Of a DNA stretch of 64,000 nt, positions 55,014 through 63,972 are shown one piece after another. The notes beneath the pieces were generated by a model, which was not told where the DNA came from, made no database searches, and saw only the letters and a list, made by a program, of their open reading frames with translations. Position 1 is the stretch's first letter. Every line of letters begins with the position of its first letter. The stretch comes from Maritimibacter sp. GTDB taxonomy: Bacteria; Pseudomonadota; Alphaproteobacteria; Rhodobacterales; Rhodobacteraceae. The DNA is taken from the NCBI GenBank assembly GCA_002695005.1, contig NZNT01000015.1, forward strand, positions 310,001-374,000, given 5' to 3'. A program made the translations under genes and the position numbers.

Positions 55014-56147
55014 TCACAGCCCGTCGCCGAACTCCCCGATCAGGGCCCGCACGACGTCTCTCAGCGCATCCTCGCGCGACGACCCCGCCTCCTGCGCGGC
55101 CTCGAACACCCGGCGCTGCCGGTCCGCCGATGTGCCGCGCGCGATGATGGCGCGCGCGGCTTGCAACTCGGTCCGGCACCCCAGCGCCTCGGCGTCCTCG
55201 TCCAGCAACTCGATCAGCTCTTCGATCAGGTCGCCCACCGGCACGATCTCACGCCGCCCGAAGTCGATCAGCCCCCGCGACGCGCCGTAGCGCTGCGCGA
55301 GCCAGCGGTTTTCCGAGATGAGGAAGTTGTCGTAGATCCGCCACCGCTGGTTGCGCCCCTTCATGCGCCACAGATACCGCGCGAGGCATTGCACCAGCGC
55401 CGCGATGGTGAGCGTCGTCTCGATCTCGGGCGACACATCGCAGATGCGCGTCTCGATGGTCGGGAACTTGGCGGACGGGCGCAGGTCCCACCAGATTTTC
55501 GAGGCATCCTCGATCAGGTCCAGCTCCACCAGCGCATCCACCGAGCGCTGAAACTCCGCCCAACTCCACAGCTTCGGCGGCAACCCGGTGCGCGGCAGGT
55601 TGTCGAAAACCGTGAGGCGATAGGATGCCAGACCCGTATCCTCGCCCTGCCAGAAGGGCGACGAGGCCGACAGCGCCAGGATATGCGGCAGGAAATAGGA
55701 CAGCTGGTTCATCACGTCGATCCGGTCCTCGCGGTCCGGAATGCCCACATGCACATGCATCCCGCAGATCAGAAGCCGCCGCGCCACACCGCCCAGATCA
55801 CGGCGCAGATCGTTGTAGCGTTCGCGGTCGGTGTGATGCTGCTCTTTCCAGTCGGAAAACGGGTGGCACGCGGCGGCGATCGGGGCGAGCCCGTGTTCGG
55901 CGGCGCATTTCGCCACGACCGACCGCAGGTGGCGCAGATCCTCGCGCGCCTCGGACACGCCGGCGCAGACATGGGTGCCGATCTCGATCTGGCATTGCAG
56001 GAACTCGGGGCTGACCTGATCGTCAAGCTCGTTGCTACAGGCCTCCATCAGCGCATCGGGCGCTTCCGCAAGGTCGCAGGTCTCGCGATCGACGAGCAGG
56101 TATTCCTCCTCGATCCCGATGCTGAACGGGGGTTCCGTGGCGGACAT
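55014..56147 (-). CDS. ybdK: Carboxylate-amine ligase, YbdK family
   Basis: This 377-residue ATP-grasp-like protein of the glutamate-cysteine ligase 2 family begins [20 protein letters not shown]. It has the conserved [30 protein letters not shown] and [18 protein letters not shown] segments. E. coli YbdK has weak gamma-glutamylcysteine ligase activity, and the physiological role is uncertain. It lies between the valine genes and the STAS-like/L,D-transpeptidase group on the same strand. Confidence 0.92.
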   Translation of the reverse strand: MSATEPPFSIGIEEEYLLVDRETCDLAEAPDALMEACSNELDDQVSPEFLQCQIEIGTHVCAGVSEAREDLRHLRSVVAKCAAEHGLAPIAAACHPFSDWKEQHHTDRERYNDLRRDLGGVARRLLICGMHVHVGIPDREDRIDVMNQLSYFLPHILALSASSPFWQGEDTGLASYRLTVFDNLPRTGLPPKLWSWAEFQRSVDALVELDLIEDASKIWWDLRPSAKFPTIETRICDVSPEIETTLTIAALVQCLARYLWRMKGRNQRWRIYDNFLISENRWLAQRYGASRGLIDFGRREIVPVGDLIEELIELLDEDAEALGCRTELQAARAIIARGTSADRQRRVFEAAQEAGSSREDALRDVVRALIGEFGDGL

Positions 56148-56208
56148 GTTAGGGCTCCCGCGTGGCTTTTCGTCAGAGTGCGACGGAACGCCGGGGCTGA
56201 CAAGCGCC

Positions 56209-56625
56209 TCAGGCGGTGCCGAATATCTCGGAATGGACCCGCGCAGGCAGCCCCAGTAGCTCCAGGGCTTCCTCCTCGCTGCGCGCCGCCAGGAACCTAA
56301 CCCCGTTCACCCGGTCCCATGTCCGGTTGACGAGGTTCGCGACGGTCCGGGTCATCTTGGTCGGCGCGACCGCGACCACCACGGTCGGATGCGCGGGGTC
56401 GTAAAGCCCCTCGGCCGTCATGGCCTGCATCGACATGATCTCGGCATAGTCGCGCTCCCAGTCGGTGACGCCCGAGAGGTCGATCAGGTGCTTCTGTCCG
56501 GGGCGGAAGTCGGGATGCCTGAGATAGGCACGAAACACGTCGACGCTCTCCTGCACCACCATGCGGCCGGTGTATTCCACATAGGTGAGGTTGATCTCGG
56601 GAAGGATTCGAAACTGAACCGGCAT
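56209..56625 (-). CDS. STAS-like (SpoIIAA-type) protein 1
   Basis: This 138-residue protein begins [20 protein letters not shown]. It has the alternating strand-helix layout of a SpoIIAA-like STAS domain: [58 protein letters not shown]. The family is found as free anti-sigma antagonists or lipid-binding proteins. A similar protein lies at 57407-57814. No kinase or anti-sigma partner is adjacent. ATG 56625 is the likely start. Confidence 0.7.
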   Translation of the reverse strand: MPVQFRILPEINLTYVEYTGRMVVQESVDVFRAYLRHPDFRPGQKHLIDLSGVTDWERDYAEIMSMQAMTAEGLYDPAHPTVVVAVAPTKMTRTVANLVNRTWDRVNGVRFLAARSEEEALELLGLPARVHSEIFGTA

Positions 56626-56704
56626 TGGATCTCCGTGCACGCAGGGCACAGAATACCCGCCGGTGCCGTTCGGTCCAGCCCCCTTGCCCCCCTGCTTTAG
56701 GTGG

Positions 56705-57304
56705 TCAGATAAGCCGGACTTGCGTGCCGATCTCGGCCAGCGCGAAGAGCTCTTCGATCTTTTCGTTGTACAGCCCGATGCAGCCGTCCGACGACCGCCG
56801 CCCGATCTTGCGCGTGTCGTGGGTGCCGTGGATCAGGTAGGCGGGCCAGCCCAGATACATCGCATGGGTGCCCAGCGGGTTTTCGGGACCGGCGGGCATC
56901 ACGTCGGGCAGGTCCGGAAAACGCTCGTGCATGGAGGCGGTGGGCGTCCATGTCGGCCCCACCTTCTTGCGCACGATCTCGGTATAGCCGCGCTTGGTCA
57001 GATCGTCCGAGCGGGGCACCGAGGTCGGATACAGGCGATACGTCTCGCCGTCGCCGCCCCAGTAATGCAGCGCCTTGGACTGTGTGTCGCAGACGATGGC
57101 CCCGAGTCCCAGCGTATCGAAATGGTCGCGCCAGTCCATCGCGCGGAAGGACGACACGTTGCGGCGCGCGAACTCCGGCGCGGTCTCGTCGCTGGAATCG
57201 ACGATCTGCGGCTCGGTTCCCTGCGCGCGCAGGATCGCGGGGGTGACGAGGGGGAGGGCGCTCGCGGCGGCGAGCAGCCGGCGACGGGTGAATGTCTGTG
57301 CCAT
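56705..57304 (-). CDS. L,D-transpeptidase (YkuD family)
   Basis: This 199-residue exported protein begins MAQTFTRRRLLAAASALPLV. Twin arginines (RRRLL) and a hydrophobic stretch suggest a Tat signal. The YkuD domain shows NPLGTHAMYLGWPAYLIHGT, followed by SSDGCIGLYNEKIEEL with the catalytic Cys in the conserved (S/H)GC(I/V) motif and His in HGT. It forms or remodels 3-3 peptidoglycan cross-links or attaches lipoprotein. It lies between two STAS-like genes. Confidence 0.9.
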   Translation of the reverse strand: MAQTFTRRRLLAAASALPLVTPAILRAQGTEPQIVDSSDETAPEFARRNVSSFRAMDWRDHFDTLGLGAIVCDTQSKALHYWGGDGETYRLYPTSVPRSDDLTKRGYTEIVRKKVGPTWTPTASMHERFPDLPDVMPAGPENPLGTHAMYLGWPAYLIHGTHDTRKIGRRSSDGCIGLYNEKIEELFALAEIGTQVRLI

Positions 57305-57406
57305 TGTCTTGCCTGTCAGTTATCGTTTGGCCGACCCGTATCACAGCGCCCGCGCAGGACAACGCACCAAAGCGTGAGGACCTATGCGTTCAAGTGAATG
57401 TGACCG

Positions 57407-57814
57407 TCAGGCCACGCGCCTGATGTCACTGTCCGTCATGCTCAACGCGCTGAGCGCGGAAGCCACGGTGGTGTGCAGGGTGACGGAGACACGGGGCACG
57501 GCCTGCGTGAGGATTTGGAACACCTTGACCAGCGCGCGGGTCTGCATATCCGGGCTGACGATGCTGAAGGCATAGGCGTGTGCGGAGGACTTCGTGGTCC
57601 GCACCAGCGTCGGGACAAAGTTCTGCACGTCGCGAAACGACAGGTCGATGTCACGCACCGAAGTCAGATCCACGACGATCCGATAGGGGCTTTCACGCGG
57701 CGCATCGGCCAGGAACTCCGCGAATTGCTGCTGCATGTCGTCAAGCGACACGACCCCGTCACATCGCACATAGGCGCTTTCGGAAACGGGGGATCGGTAG
57801 ATATGGATCGGCAT
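57407..57814 (-). CDS. STAS-like (SpoIIAA-type) protein 2
   Basis: This 135-residue protein begins MPIHIYRSPVSESAYVRCDG. The layout is the same as the protein at 56209-56625: a strand, a helix (LDDMQQQFAEFLADAPRESP), YRIVVDLTSVRDIDLSFRDV, then VSPDMQTRALVKVFQILTQA and a final strand/helix. The likely start is ATG 57814. It lies 101 bases after mmsA on the same strand. No partner is visible. Confidence 0.7.
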   Translation of the reverse strand: MPIHIYRSPVSESAYVRCDGVVSLDDMQQQFAEFLADAPRESPYRIVVDLTSVRDIDLSFRDVQNFVPTLVRTTKSSAHAYAFSIVSPDMQTRALVKVFQILTQAVPRVSVTLHTTVASALSALSMTDSDIRRVA

Positions 57815-57915
57815 CGCGCGCTCTCGTTGAAGTCGTGGGAACTCGTGAAAGCGGCCTGCCGGCCACGGGGTACGGAGAGGGCCAAACACGCGGCCCTCTC
57901 CGAAGTATTGCACGA

Positions 57916-59415
57916 TCAGTCCATCGCTTTGAAGGCGAATTCGCCGCCGTCCTTGATGCCGGAGAACCAGCGTTCGGTGACTGTCTTGGTCCGGGTGTAG
58001 AACCGGAAGGCATCGGGGCCGTACTGGTTGAGATCGCCGAAGGCCGACTTCTTCCAGCCGCCGAAGGTGAAGTAGGACAGGGGCACCGGGATCGGGAAGT
58101 TGATGCCGACCATCCCCACGTTCACACGGGATGCGAAATCGCGCGCCGTGTCACCGTCGGAGGTGAAGATCGCCGTGCCGTTGCCGTACTGGTTCTTCAT
58201 CACCAGATCGAGCGCCTCTTCGTAGTTGTCCTTGCGCACGGTCGACAGGACGGGTCCGAAGATCTCTTCCTTGTAGATGTCCATGTCCTCGGTGACGTTG
58301 TCGAACAGGGTCGGGCCGACATAGAAGCCGTCCTCGTACCCCTGAAGCGAGAAGCCGCGCCCGTCTGTGACGAGCGTCGCGCCGTCTTTCTCACCCGACG
58401 AGATCAGGCCCTCGATCCGCTCCTTGGCCTGCGAGGTGATGACCGGGCCGTAATCCACGTCCTTCTCCGAGGTGTAGGGGCCGACCTTCAGCGCCTCGAC
58501 CTTGGGGGTGAGCTTTTCGATCAGCTTGTCGGCGGTGTCCTTGCCGACCGGCACCGCGACCGAAATCGCCATGCAGCGTTCGCCAGCCGCGCCGAAACCG
58601 GCACCCACCAGCGCGTCGGCGGCCTTGTCGAGGTCCGCGTCGGGCATGATGATCATGTGGTTCTTCGCACCACCGAAGCACTGCGCGCGCTTGCCGTTGT
58701 TGGCGGCACGGCCATAGATGTATTGCGCGATCGGGGTGGAGCCGACGAAACCGACGGCCTGCACCGTCTCGTTGTCGAGGATCGCGTCCACCACTTCCTT
58801 GTCGCCGTTCACGACCTGAAGCACGCCATCGGGCAGCCCGGCTTCCTTGAGCAGTTCGGCCAGCATCATCGACGTGGTCGGGCAGCGTTCGGAGGGCTTG
58901 AGGATCATCGCGTTGCCGGAGACGAGCGCGGGGCCCATCTTCCACAGCGGGATCATGGCCGGGAAGTTGAAGGGCGTGATGCCCGCAACGACGCCCAGCG
59001 GCTGACGCATGGAATACAGGTCGATGCCCGGCCCGCCGCTGTCCATGAACTCGCCCTTGAGCATGTTGGGCGCGCCCATGCAGACCTCGATCACCTCGAG
59101 CCCGCGCTGCACGTCGCCTGCGCCATCGGGCAGCGTCTTGCCATGCTCCCGGCTTACGCTCTCGGCCAGCTTGTCCATGTCGCGATTGATGAGACGGGCG
59201 AATTCCATCATCACCCGGGCCCGGCGCTGCGGGTTGGTCGCGGCCCAGGCTTTCTGCGCTTCGGCGGCTTTCGCCACGGCGGCGTCCAGCTCGGCCGCGC
59301 TCGACAGGGTCACCTTACCCTGAATTTCCCCGGTCGCGGGGTTGTAGATATCGCTCGTGCGGGACGAGGCGGAGGCCTCGGTCTTCCCGTTGATCCAGTT
59401 ACCGACTTCGTACAT
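57916..59415 (-). CDS. mmsA: Methylmalonate-semialdehyde dehydrogenase (CoA-acylating)
   Basis: This 499-residue aldehyde dehydrogenase has normal family length. It converts methylmalonate semialdehyde to propionyl-CoA and CO2. MYEVGNWINGKTEASASSRT opens the protein, GFVGSTPIAQYIYGRAANNG is the NAD fold, and the catalytic Cys lies in GFGAAGERCMAISVAV. The conserved KTVTERWFSGIKDGGEFAFK closes it. I chose ATG 59415 (MYEVGNW). With mmsB and the two CoA genes it covers most of the valine pathway; methacrylyl-CoA hydratase is not seen. Confidence 0.96.
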   Translation of the reverse strand: MYEVGNWINGKTEASASSRTSDIYNPATGEIQGKVTLSSAAELDAAVAKAAEAQKAWAATNPQRRARVMMEFARLINRDMDKLAESVSREHGKTLPDGAGDVQRGLEVIEVCMGAPNMLKGEFMDSGGPGIDLYSMRQPLGVVAGITPFNFPAMIPLWKMGPALVSGNAMILKPSERCPTTSMMLAELLKEAGLPDGVLQVVNGDKEVVDAILDNETVQAVGFVGSTPIAQYIYGRAANNGKRAQCFGGAKNHMIIMPDADLDKAADALVGAGFGAAGERCMAISVAVPVGKDTADKLIEKLTPKVEALKVGPYTSEKDVDYGPVITSQAKERIEGLISSGEKDGATLVTDGRGFSLQGYEDGFYVGPTLFDNVTEDMDIYKEEIFGPVLSTVRKDNYEEALDLVMKNQYGNGTAIFTSDGDTARDFASRVNVGMVGINFPIPVPLSYFTFGGWKKSAFGDLNQYGPDAFRFYTRTKTVTERWFSGIKDGGEFAFKAMD

Positions 59416-59453
59416 CGAGAGTCCTCCTCTAATCCTGCGTCGACAATAGGCTT

Positions 59454-59463
59454 GCAAATTTGC
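59454..59463. promoter_or_regulatory. Palindrome between mmsA and the LysR gene
   Basis: GCAAATTTGC is a perfect 10-base palindrome, 39 bases upstream of mmsA in the 150-base divergent region. A related TGCGAAAATGCG element lies at about 59493-59504. Together they are candidates for a LysR site. Confidence 0.4.
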
Positions 59464-59565
59464 GGCGGAAAGCGGCAACATTTCAAAACGTATTGCGAAA
59501 ATGCGGGTGCGTTGGCGCGCCCGGCCCGGACGGGACACCGGGCACGCTGGGACTTGGGGGCAGTC

Positions 59566-60462
59566 ATGGAACTCGACTGGGACGATCTGCGGATATTCCT
59601 CGCCGTGGCGCGGGGCGAAAGCCTGTCGGCGGCGGGCCGCGTGCTCAACCGCGACCCGGCCACGGTGGGCCGGCGCATCTCACGGCTTGAGGAGGTAACG
59701 GGCGCGCCGCTCTTCGCCCGCTCACCACAGGGCTACGGCCTGACCGACGCGGGCCAGCGCCTGTTGTCCCATGCCGAGGACGCCGAACAGGCCGTGACGC
59801 GCGGTGCCGAGGCGCTGGCGGGCACCACCGGCGGCCTGTCGGGACAGGTGCGCATCGGCGCGCCCGACGGCTGCGCAAACTTCGTTCTGCCGCAGGTCTG
59901 CGCGCAGATCGCCGCCGAACACCCCGAGATCGAGTTGCAGATCGTCGCGCTTCCCCGCGTCATCAACCTGTCCAAGCGCGAGGCCGACCTCGCCATCGCC
60001 GTCTCGCCACCCACCACGGGCCGTCTCACGGTGCAGAAGATCACCGACTACCACCTCCACCTCGTCGCGGCGCGGGTCTACCTCAAGGAACACGGGCCGA
60101 TCGAGACGCGCGACGACCTCGCCGGTCACCCGGTCGTGGGCTACATCCCCGACATGATCTTCGACAAGGAACTCGACTACCTGTCCGAGATCGGGGCCGA
60201 GCGCGTCACGCTGGCCTCAAATTCCGTGTCGGTCCAGCTCGGTTTCCTGCGCGAAGGGGGCGGCGTCGGCATCGCCCATGACTTCGCGCTGCCCTTCGCG
60301 CGCAACCTGCGCAAGGTGCTGACCGACGAGGTCTCGCTCACCCGCAGCTTCTACCTCGTGCGCCACGCGGGCGACGCACGCATCGAACGGATGAGCCGGG
60401 TGGCCGACATGCTGATGTCGGGGCTGAAGGCCGAAGTCGCCCGTCTGGAAGGTCTTACTTGA
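59566..60462 (+). CDS. LysR family regulator, probably of mmsA
   Basis: This 298-residue LysR protein has the HTH in about 1-60 (LRIFLAVARGESLSAAGRVL, DPATVGRRISRLEEVTG) and a substrate-binding domain. Divergent orientation to mmsA is the standard layout for a LysR regulator with its target, so control of mmsA by a pathway metabolite is a reasonable inference. ATG 59566 is the start; the frame is open far upstream through the antisense of mmsA, which is not coding. Confidence 0.88.
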   Translation: MELDWDDLRIFLAVARGESLSAAGRVLNRDPATVGRRISRLEEVTGAPLFARSPQGYGLTDAGQRLLSHAEDAEQAVTRGAEALAGTTGGLSGQVRIGAPDGCANFVLPQVCAQIAAEHPEIELQIVALPRVINLSKREADLAIAVSPPTTGRLTVQKITDYHLHLVAARVYLKEHGPIETRDDLAGHPVVGYIPDMIFDKELDYLSEIGAERVTLASNSVSVQLGFLREGGGVGIAHDFALPFARNLRKVLTDEVSLTRSFYLVRHAGDARIERMSRVADMLMSGLKAEVARLEGLT

Positions 60463-60526
60463 CAAGACGTTATGGCAAGAGCGACCTTTGAATTGCGCGA
60501 GCGAGTGCGCCAATACGGAGGAAGCC

Positions 60527-60961
60527 ATGCTGGTCAGCCAGATTCTCAAGGACAAGGCAACACAGGGTGTCCTGACGGTCACCAAGGATACGTCCGTGGC
60601 GGATGCCGCCGCCTTGCTGTCCAAGGAGGGCGTTGGGGCCGTGATCGTCTCCGAGGACGGGGTTCATGTGCAGGGCATCGTCTCCGAGCGCGACGTCGTG
60701 CGTGAACTCGGCTCGCGCGGCACGGACTGCCTCAGGGACCCGGTGTCGGCCATCATGACCGAAAAGCTCATCGGATGTCTGCCGGGCGACCGCGCCATTT
60801 CCGTGCTCCAGAAGATGACCGAAGGGCGTTTTCGCCACATGCCGGTGATGGAGGGCGACGAAATGGTCGGCCTCGTCTCCATCGGTGACGTGGTCAAGGC
60901 ACGGCTCGAGGAACTCAGCCAGCAGGCCGAGTCGCTCAAATCCATGATCATGGGCTACTGA
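60527..60961 (+). CDS. CBS-domain pair protein
   Basis: This 144-residue protein consists of two CBS domains: TVTKDTSVADAAALLSKEGV with VQGIVSERDVVRELG, and PVSAIMTEKLIG with MPVMEGDEMVGLVSIGDVVK. CBS pairs bind adenosine ligands (AMP, ATP, SAM) and often regulate enzymes. There is no attached catalytic domain. GGAGG precedes the ATG at 60527. Confidence 0.9.
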   Translation: MLVSQILKDKATQGVLTVTKDTSVADAAALLSKEGVGAVIVSEDGVHVQGIVSERDVVRELGSRGTDCLRDPVSAIMTEKLIGCLPGDRAISVLQKMTEGRFRHMPVMEGDEMVGLVSIGDVVKARLEELSQQAESLKSMIMGY

Positions 60962-61017
60962 CCACCGGCGCACCGGCCCCATCCGCGCGCCCTGCCTGCC
61001 GAGCCCGAAACCCTGTG

Positions 61018-61103
61018 TTTGATCCGCCTTTTACGGCGCGGCCCGACCGCGCCCCACGGATCAAACGAGTCGGGGTTGCAATCCCCCGCGCAATATAGTT
61101 GCG
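61018..61103 (+). other. Hairpin-rich region before coaD
   Basis: A nested hairpin has the outer stem TTTGATCCG/CGGATCAAA (61018-61026 with 61057-61065) and the inner stem GGCGCGG/CCGCGCC (61035-61041 with 61047-61053). Two smaller ones follow: GGGG/CCCC (61072-61075 with 61083-61086) and CGCAA-TATAG-TTGCG (61089-61103). The last contains TATAGT (61094-61099), a good -10 box. The first hairpin may then end the CBS transcript, and the rest may be the coaD promoter or leader. Confidence 0.5.
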
Positions 61104-61130
61104 TGCGACGGGGCAGAAGGAGAGCAGGCC

Positions 61131-61628
61131 ATGCGCGTCGCGTTGTACCCGGGGACATTCGACCCCATCACCATCGGGCATATCGACATCATCAAGCGGG
61201 CCTGCCTCATGGTCGACCGGCTCGTGATCGGTGTCGCCATCAACCGCGACAAGGGACCGATGTTCTCGCTTGAAGAGCGTGTGGCGATGGTGGAGGCCGA
61301 ATGTGCCGCCCTGTCCGAACAGACCGGGACCGAGATCGTCGCCCATCCGTTCGAGAACCTGCTCATCCACGCGGCCCACGACGTGGGCGCCTCGATCATC
61401 GTGCGCGGCCTGCGCGCCGTCACCGACTTCGAATACGAATACCAGATGGTCGGCATGAACCGGGCGCTCGACGACACGGTCGAGACCGTGTTCCTCATGG
61501 CGGACCTGAAGCACCAGGCGATCGCCTCGAAACTGGTCAAGGAAATCGCCCGGCTGAACGGGGACGTGTCGAAATTCGTCACCCGCGAAGTGCGCGATCA
61601 GCTTTACGCCAAACTCGGACGCAACTGA
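61131..61628 (+). CDS. coaD: Phosphopantetheine adenylyltransferase
   Basis: This 165-residue hexameric enzyme catalyses the fourth step of CoA synthesis. The nucleotidyltransferase HIGH-type motif is TIGH (14-17) within YPGTFDPITIGHIDIIKRA. RGLRAVTDFEYEYQMVGMNR is a family signature. The ribosome-binding site AAGGAGAG lies 8-15 bases upstream. A converging small DUF1127 gene begins one base after the stop. Confidence 0.97.
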   Translation: MRVALYPGTFDPITIGHIDIIKRACLMVDRLVIGVAINRDKGPMFSLEERVAMVEAECAALSEQTGTEIVAHPFENLLIHAAHDVGASIIVRGLRAVTDFEYEYQMVGMNRALDDTVETVFLMADLKHQAIASKLVKEIARLNGDVSKFVTREVRDQLYAKLGRN

Positions 61629-61790
61629 TCAGCCATAGACGGCGCGGCGGGCGATGGTCTTGGCGTCGTAGGGGTTGAGGCCCAGATCCTCGATGGCGAG
61701 GTCGGTGGGCAGCGCGGCGATGGCGCGCCGCGTCCGATTGTAATGGGCGCGTTTCGCGAGCGCGGTCTTCATCTTGGTATAGGCAGTCAT
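61629..61790 (-). CDS. DUF1127 family protein
   Basis: This 53-residue basic protein begins MTAYTKMKTALAKRAHYNRT. It contains LPTDLAIEDLGLNPYDAKTIARRAVYG, cited here only by position (residues 27-53), with the DUF1127 LxxxDLGL pattern. Family members in alphaproteobacteria are RNA-linked small regulators affecting phosphate, nitrogen or C1 metabolism. GGAGG precedes ATG 61790. It meets coaD tail to tail without a gap. Confidence 0.88.
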   Translation of the reverse strand: MTAYTKMKTALAKRAHYNRTRRAIAALPTDLAIEDLGLNPYDAKTIARRAVYG

Positions 61791-61896
61791 TGCAGCCTCC
61801 GGGGTTGATCGTTTCTCAACCCCGAAGATAGGAACGCCGCGCCGCAGCACAATTGACGGTTAGCGATAACCGCCATGTCGTGTCTGCAAGGCGGTT

Positions 61897-62859
61897 TCAG
61901 ATGGCGGCGTCGACCGCGCGCACCGTCTCGACCGTGCGTTCGACCTGTGTGAGCGGCAGCATATGTCCCGCCCCCTCGACCAGCTCCAACTGGAAATGCG
62001 GATATTGGTCCGACATCTCCTCACCCTGTTTGCGGTAGTCGAGGATGCGGTCCTCGGTGCCGTAAAGGACACGGACCGGGCAGGTGATCTCGTCATACCG
62101 CTTGTATTGCTTCGAGATGACGCCGCCGACGGCCATGTAATCGCGTGAGGTGTTGAAGAAGCTGCGCGGGCGCAGGGACAGCAGCCCGCCACCCTTCACC
62201 GTGTAGCCCTCGGGCACCGGATCGGGGCCGAAGATCTCGGTCCGGGTCAGGTCGGCGTTCTTCGCGCTGGTCGGCACGGCGACCGTTTCGGCGACAAGAC
62301 GGCGCAGCCACGGCGTTCGGATGCCCAGGGCGGCGAAGCTCTTGGCCTGCATCTGCGAGGGGCGCAGCAGCGGCGCGATCAGCGCGAGCCCGCCCACTTT
62401 CTCCGGCGCGCGCAGCGCCAGCGCCGAGGCTATGGCCCCGCCCAGCGAATGACCGAGGATGATCGGGCGCTCCAGCCCCAGCTGGTCGATCAGCTCCTCG
62501 ACATAGCCCGCCTGGTCGTCGATTCGCGCCGAGGCCGCCTCGTCCCGCTCGGAATAGCCCATGCCGGGCCGGTCGATGGCGATCACGCGAAAGTCGCGCG
62601 ACAGCGGCCCCGCCAGCGACATGGTGAGCGAACGCAACTGACCGCCAAGCCCGTGAATCATCACCACCGGCCGCCCGGAACCGCCGGTGTCGGTGTAGTG
62701 GAGCCGCCCGGTCGAGATCGCGGCGAACCGCCCGGCAGGGGGCACCGCCGCCTCGGCCTGCGCGGCAAGCTCGCGCGTGCGCTTCATCTGGCTCAGAAGC
62801 CAAAGCCCGACAGCCGCGCCGATGAGCGCGAGGACAATGAGTATGGTTTTCAGGATCAT
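61897..62859 (-). CDS. Membrane-anchored alpha/beta hydrolase
   Basis: This 320-residue protein has an N-terminal anchor (ILKTILIVLALIGAAVGLWL) and an alpha/beta hydrolase fold: oxyanion MIHGLGGQLRSL, nucleophile elbow ILGHSLGGAIASAL, acid in YGTEDRILDY and His in EGAGHMLPL. No specific substrate can be read. ATG 62859 has GGAGG upstream. It precedes gap by 114 bases, on the same strand and read away from it. Confidence 0.85.
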   Translation of the reverse strand: MILKTILIVLALIGAAVGLWLLSQMKRTRELAAQAEAAVPPAGRFAAISTGRLHYTDTGGSGRPVVMIHGLGGQLRSLTMSLAGPLSRDFRVIAIDRPGMGYSERDEAASARIDDQAGYVEELIDQLGLERPIILGHSLGGAIASALALRAPEKVGGLALIAPLLRPSQMQAKSFAALGIRTPWLRRLVAETVAVPTSAKNADLTRTEIFGPDPVPEGYTVKGGGLLSLRPRSFFNTSRDYMAVGGVISKQYKRYDEITCPVRVLYGTEDRILDYRKQGEEMSDQYPHFQLELVEGAGHMLPLTQVERTVETVRAVDAAI

Positions 62860-62973
62860 GGGGTCCTCCGTTTCGCGAAGGCTACCCGGCTCTCCCGGTC
62901 TGCAAAATGGTGTTTCGCAGAAGCTAACGCAACGTCGCCCGGCCAGCCCCACGACCGGCCGGGGTTTTGGGCG

Positions 62974-63972
62974 TTACAGCCGCTTGCCGATCTCGACCGC
63001 CGTGTCGAGCATCCGGTTCGAGAAGCCCCACTCGTTGTCATACCAGCTCAGGATGCGCACAAAGTTGCCGTCCATCACCTTGGTCTGGTCCAGCGCGAAG
63101 GTGGAGCTGTTGGGGTTGTGGTTGAAATCGACCGAGACGAGCGGCTTGTCGGTGTAACCCAGAACGCCCCTGAGCGGCCCGTCCGCCGCCGCGATGATCG
63201 CGTTGTTGATGTCGTCCACCGTCGCATCCCGGTCCAGCTCGATCGTCAGATCGACGCAGGAGACGTTGGGCGTCGGCACCCGGATCGCGACGCCGTCGAG
63301 CTTCCCGTTCAGTTCGGGCAGGACAAGCCCCACCGCCTTGGCCGCGCCGGTCGAGGTCGGGATCATGCTCATCGCCGCCGCACGGGCGCGGTAGAGATCC
63401 TTGTGCATCGTGTCCAGCGTCGGCTGGTCGCCGGTATAGCTGTGGATCGTGGTCATGAACCCGCGCTTGATGCCGAAGCTGTCTTGCAGAACCTTCGCGA
63501 CGGGGGCGAGGCAGTTGGTCGTGCAGGACGCGTTCGAGACATGCACGTCCTCGCGCGTCAGCGTGTCGTGGTTCACGCCGTAAACGATGGTCTTGTCCGC
63601 ACCCGACGAGGGGGCCGACACCAGAACGCGGCTCGCCCCGTTCTCTAGGTGGATCTTGGCCTTGTCGCCCGTGAAAATGCCGGTGCATTCCAGCACCACG
63701 TCCACGTCGCCCCACGGAAGCTCCTTGGGGTCGCGGATGGCCGTCACCTCGATCGGGCCGCTGCCCGCGTCGATGGTGTTGCCGTCGACCTTCACCTCGT
63801 TGGGGAATTTGCCGTGAACACTGTCGTATTGCAGCAGGTGCGCGTTCGTCTCGACCGGGCCGAGGTCGTTGATCGCGATCACCTCGATATCCGTGCGGCC
63901 CTGCTCATGGAGGGCGCGCAGCACGTTGCGACCGATACGGCCAAAACCGTTGATGGCGACTTTGAGGGTCAT
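62974..63972 (-). CDS. gap: Glyceraldehyde-3-phosphate dehydrogenase, type I
   Basis: This 332-residue NAD+-dependent enzyme opens with [17 protein letters not shown]. The catalytic Cys lies in the conserved [13 protein letters not shown]. The C-terminal part has [19 protein letters not shown]. It performs the glyceraldehyde-3-phosphate to 1,3-bisphosphoglycerate step. The other glycolytic genes are not in the window. GGAGATCC precedes ATG 63972. Confidence 0.98.
   Translation of the reverse strand: MTLKVAINGFGRIGRNVLRALHEQGRTDIEVIAINDLGPVETNAHLLQYDSVHGKFPNEVKVDGNTIDAGSGPIEVTAIRDPKELPWGDVDVVLECTGIFTGDKAKIHLENGASRVLVSAPSSGADKTIVYGVNHDTLTREDVHVSNASCTTNCLAPVAKVLQDSFGIKRGFMTTIHSYTGDQPTLDTMHKDLYRARAAAMSMIPTSTGAAKAVGLVLPELNGKLDGVAIRVPTPNVSCVDLTIELDRDATVDDINNAIIAAADGPLRGVLGYTDKPLVSVDFNHNPNSSTFALDQTKVMDGNFVRILSWYDNEWGFSNRMLDTAVEIGKRL

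Noticed and set aside
57580-59565. A 660-codon extension upstream of the LysR protein, on the plus strand
   Set aside because: It runs antisense through mmsA and starts inside the opposite gene. LysR homology begins only at 59566, where a normal start lies.
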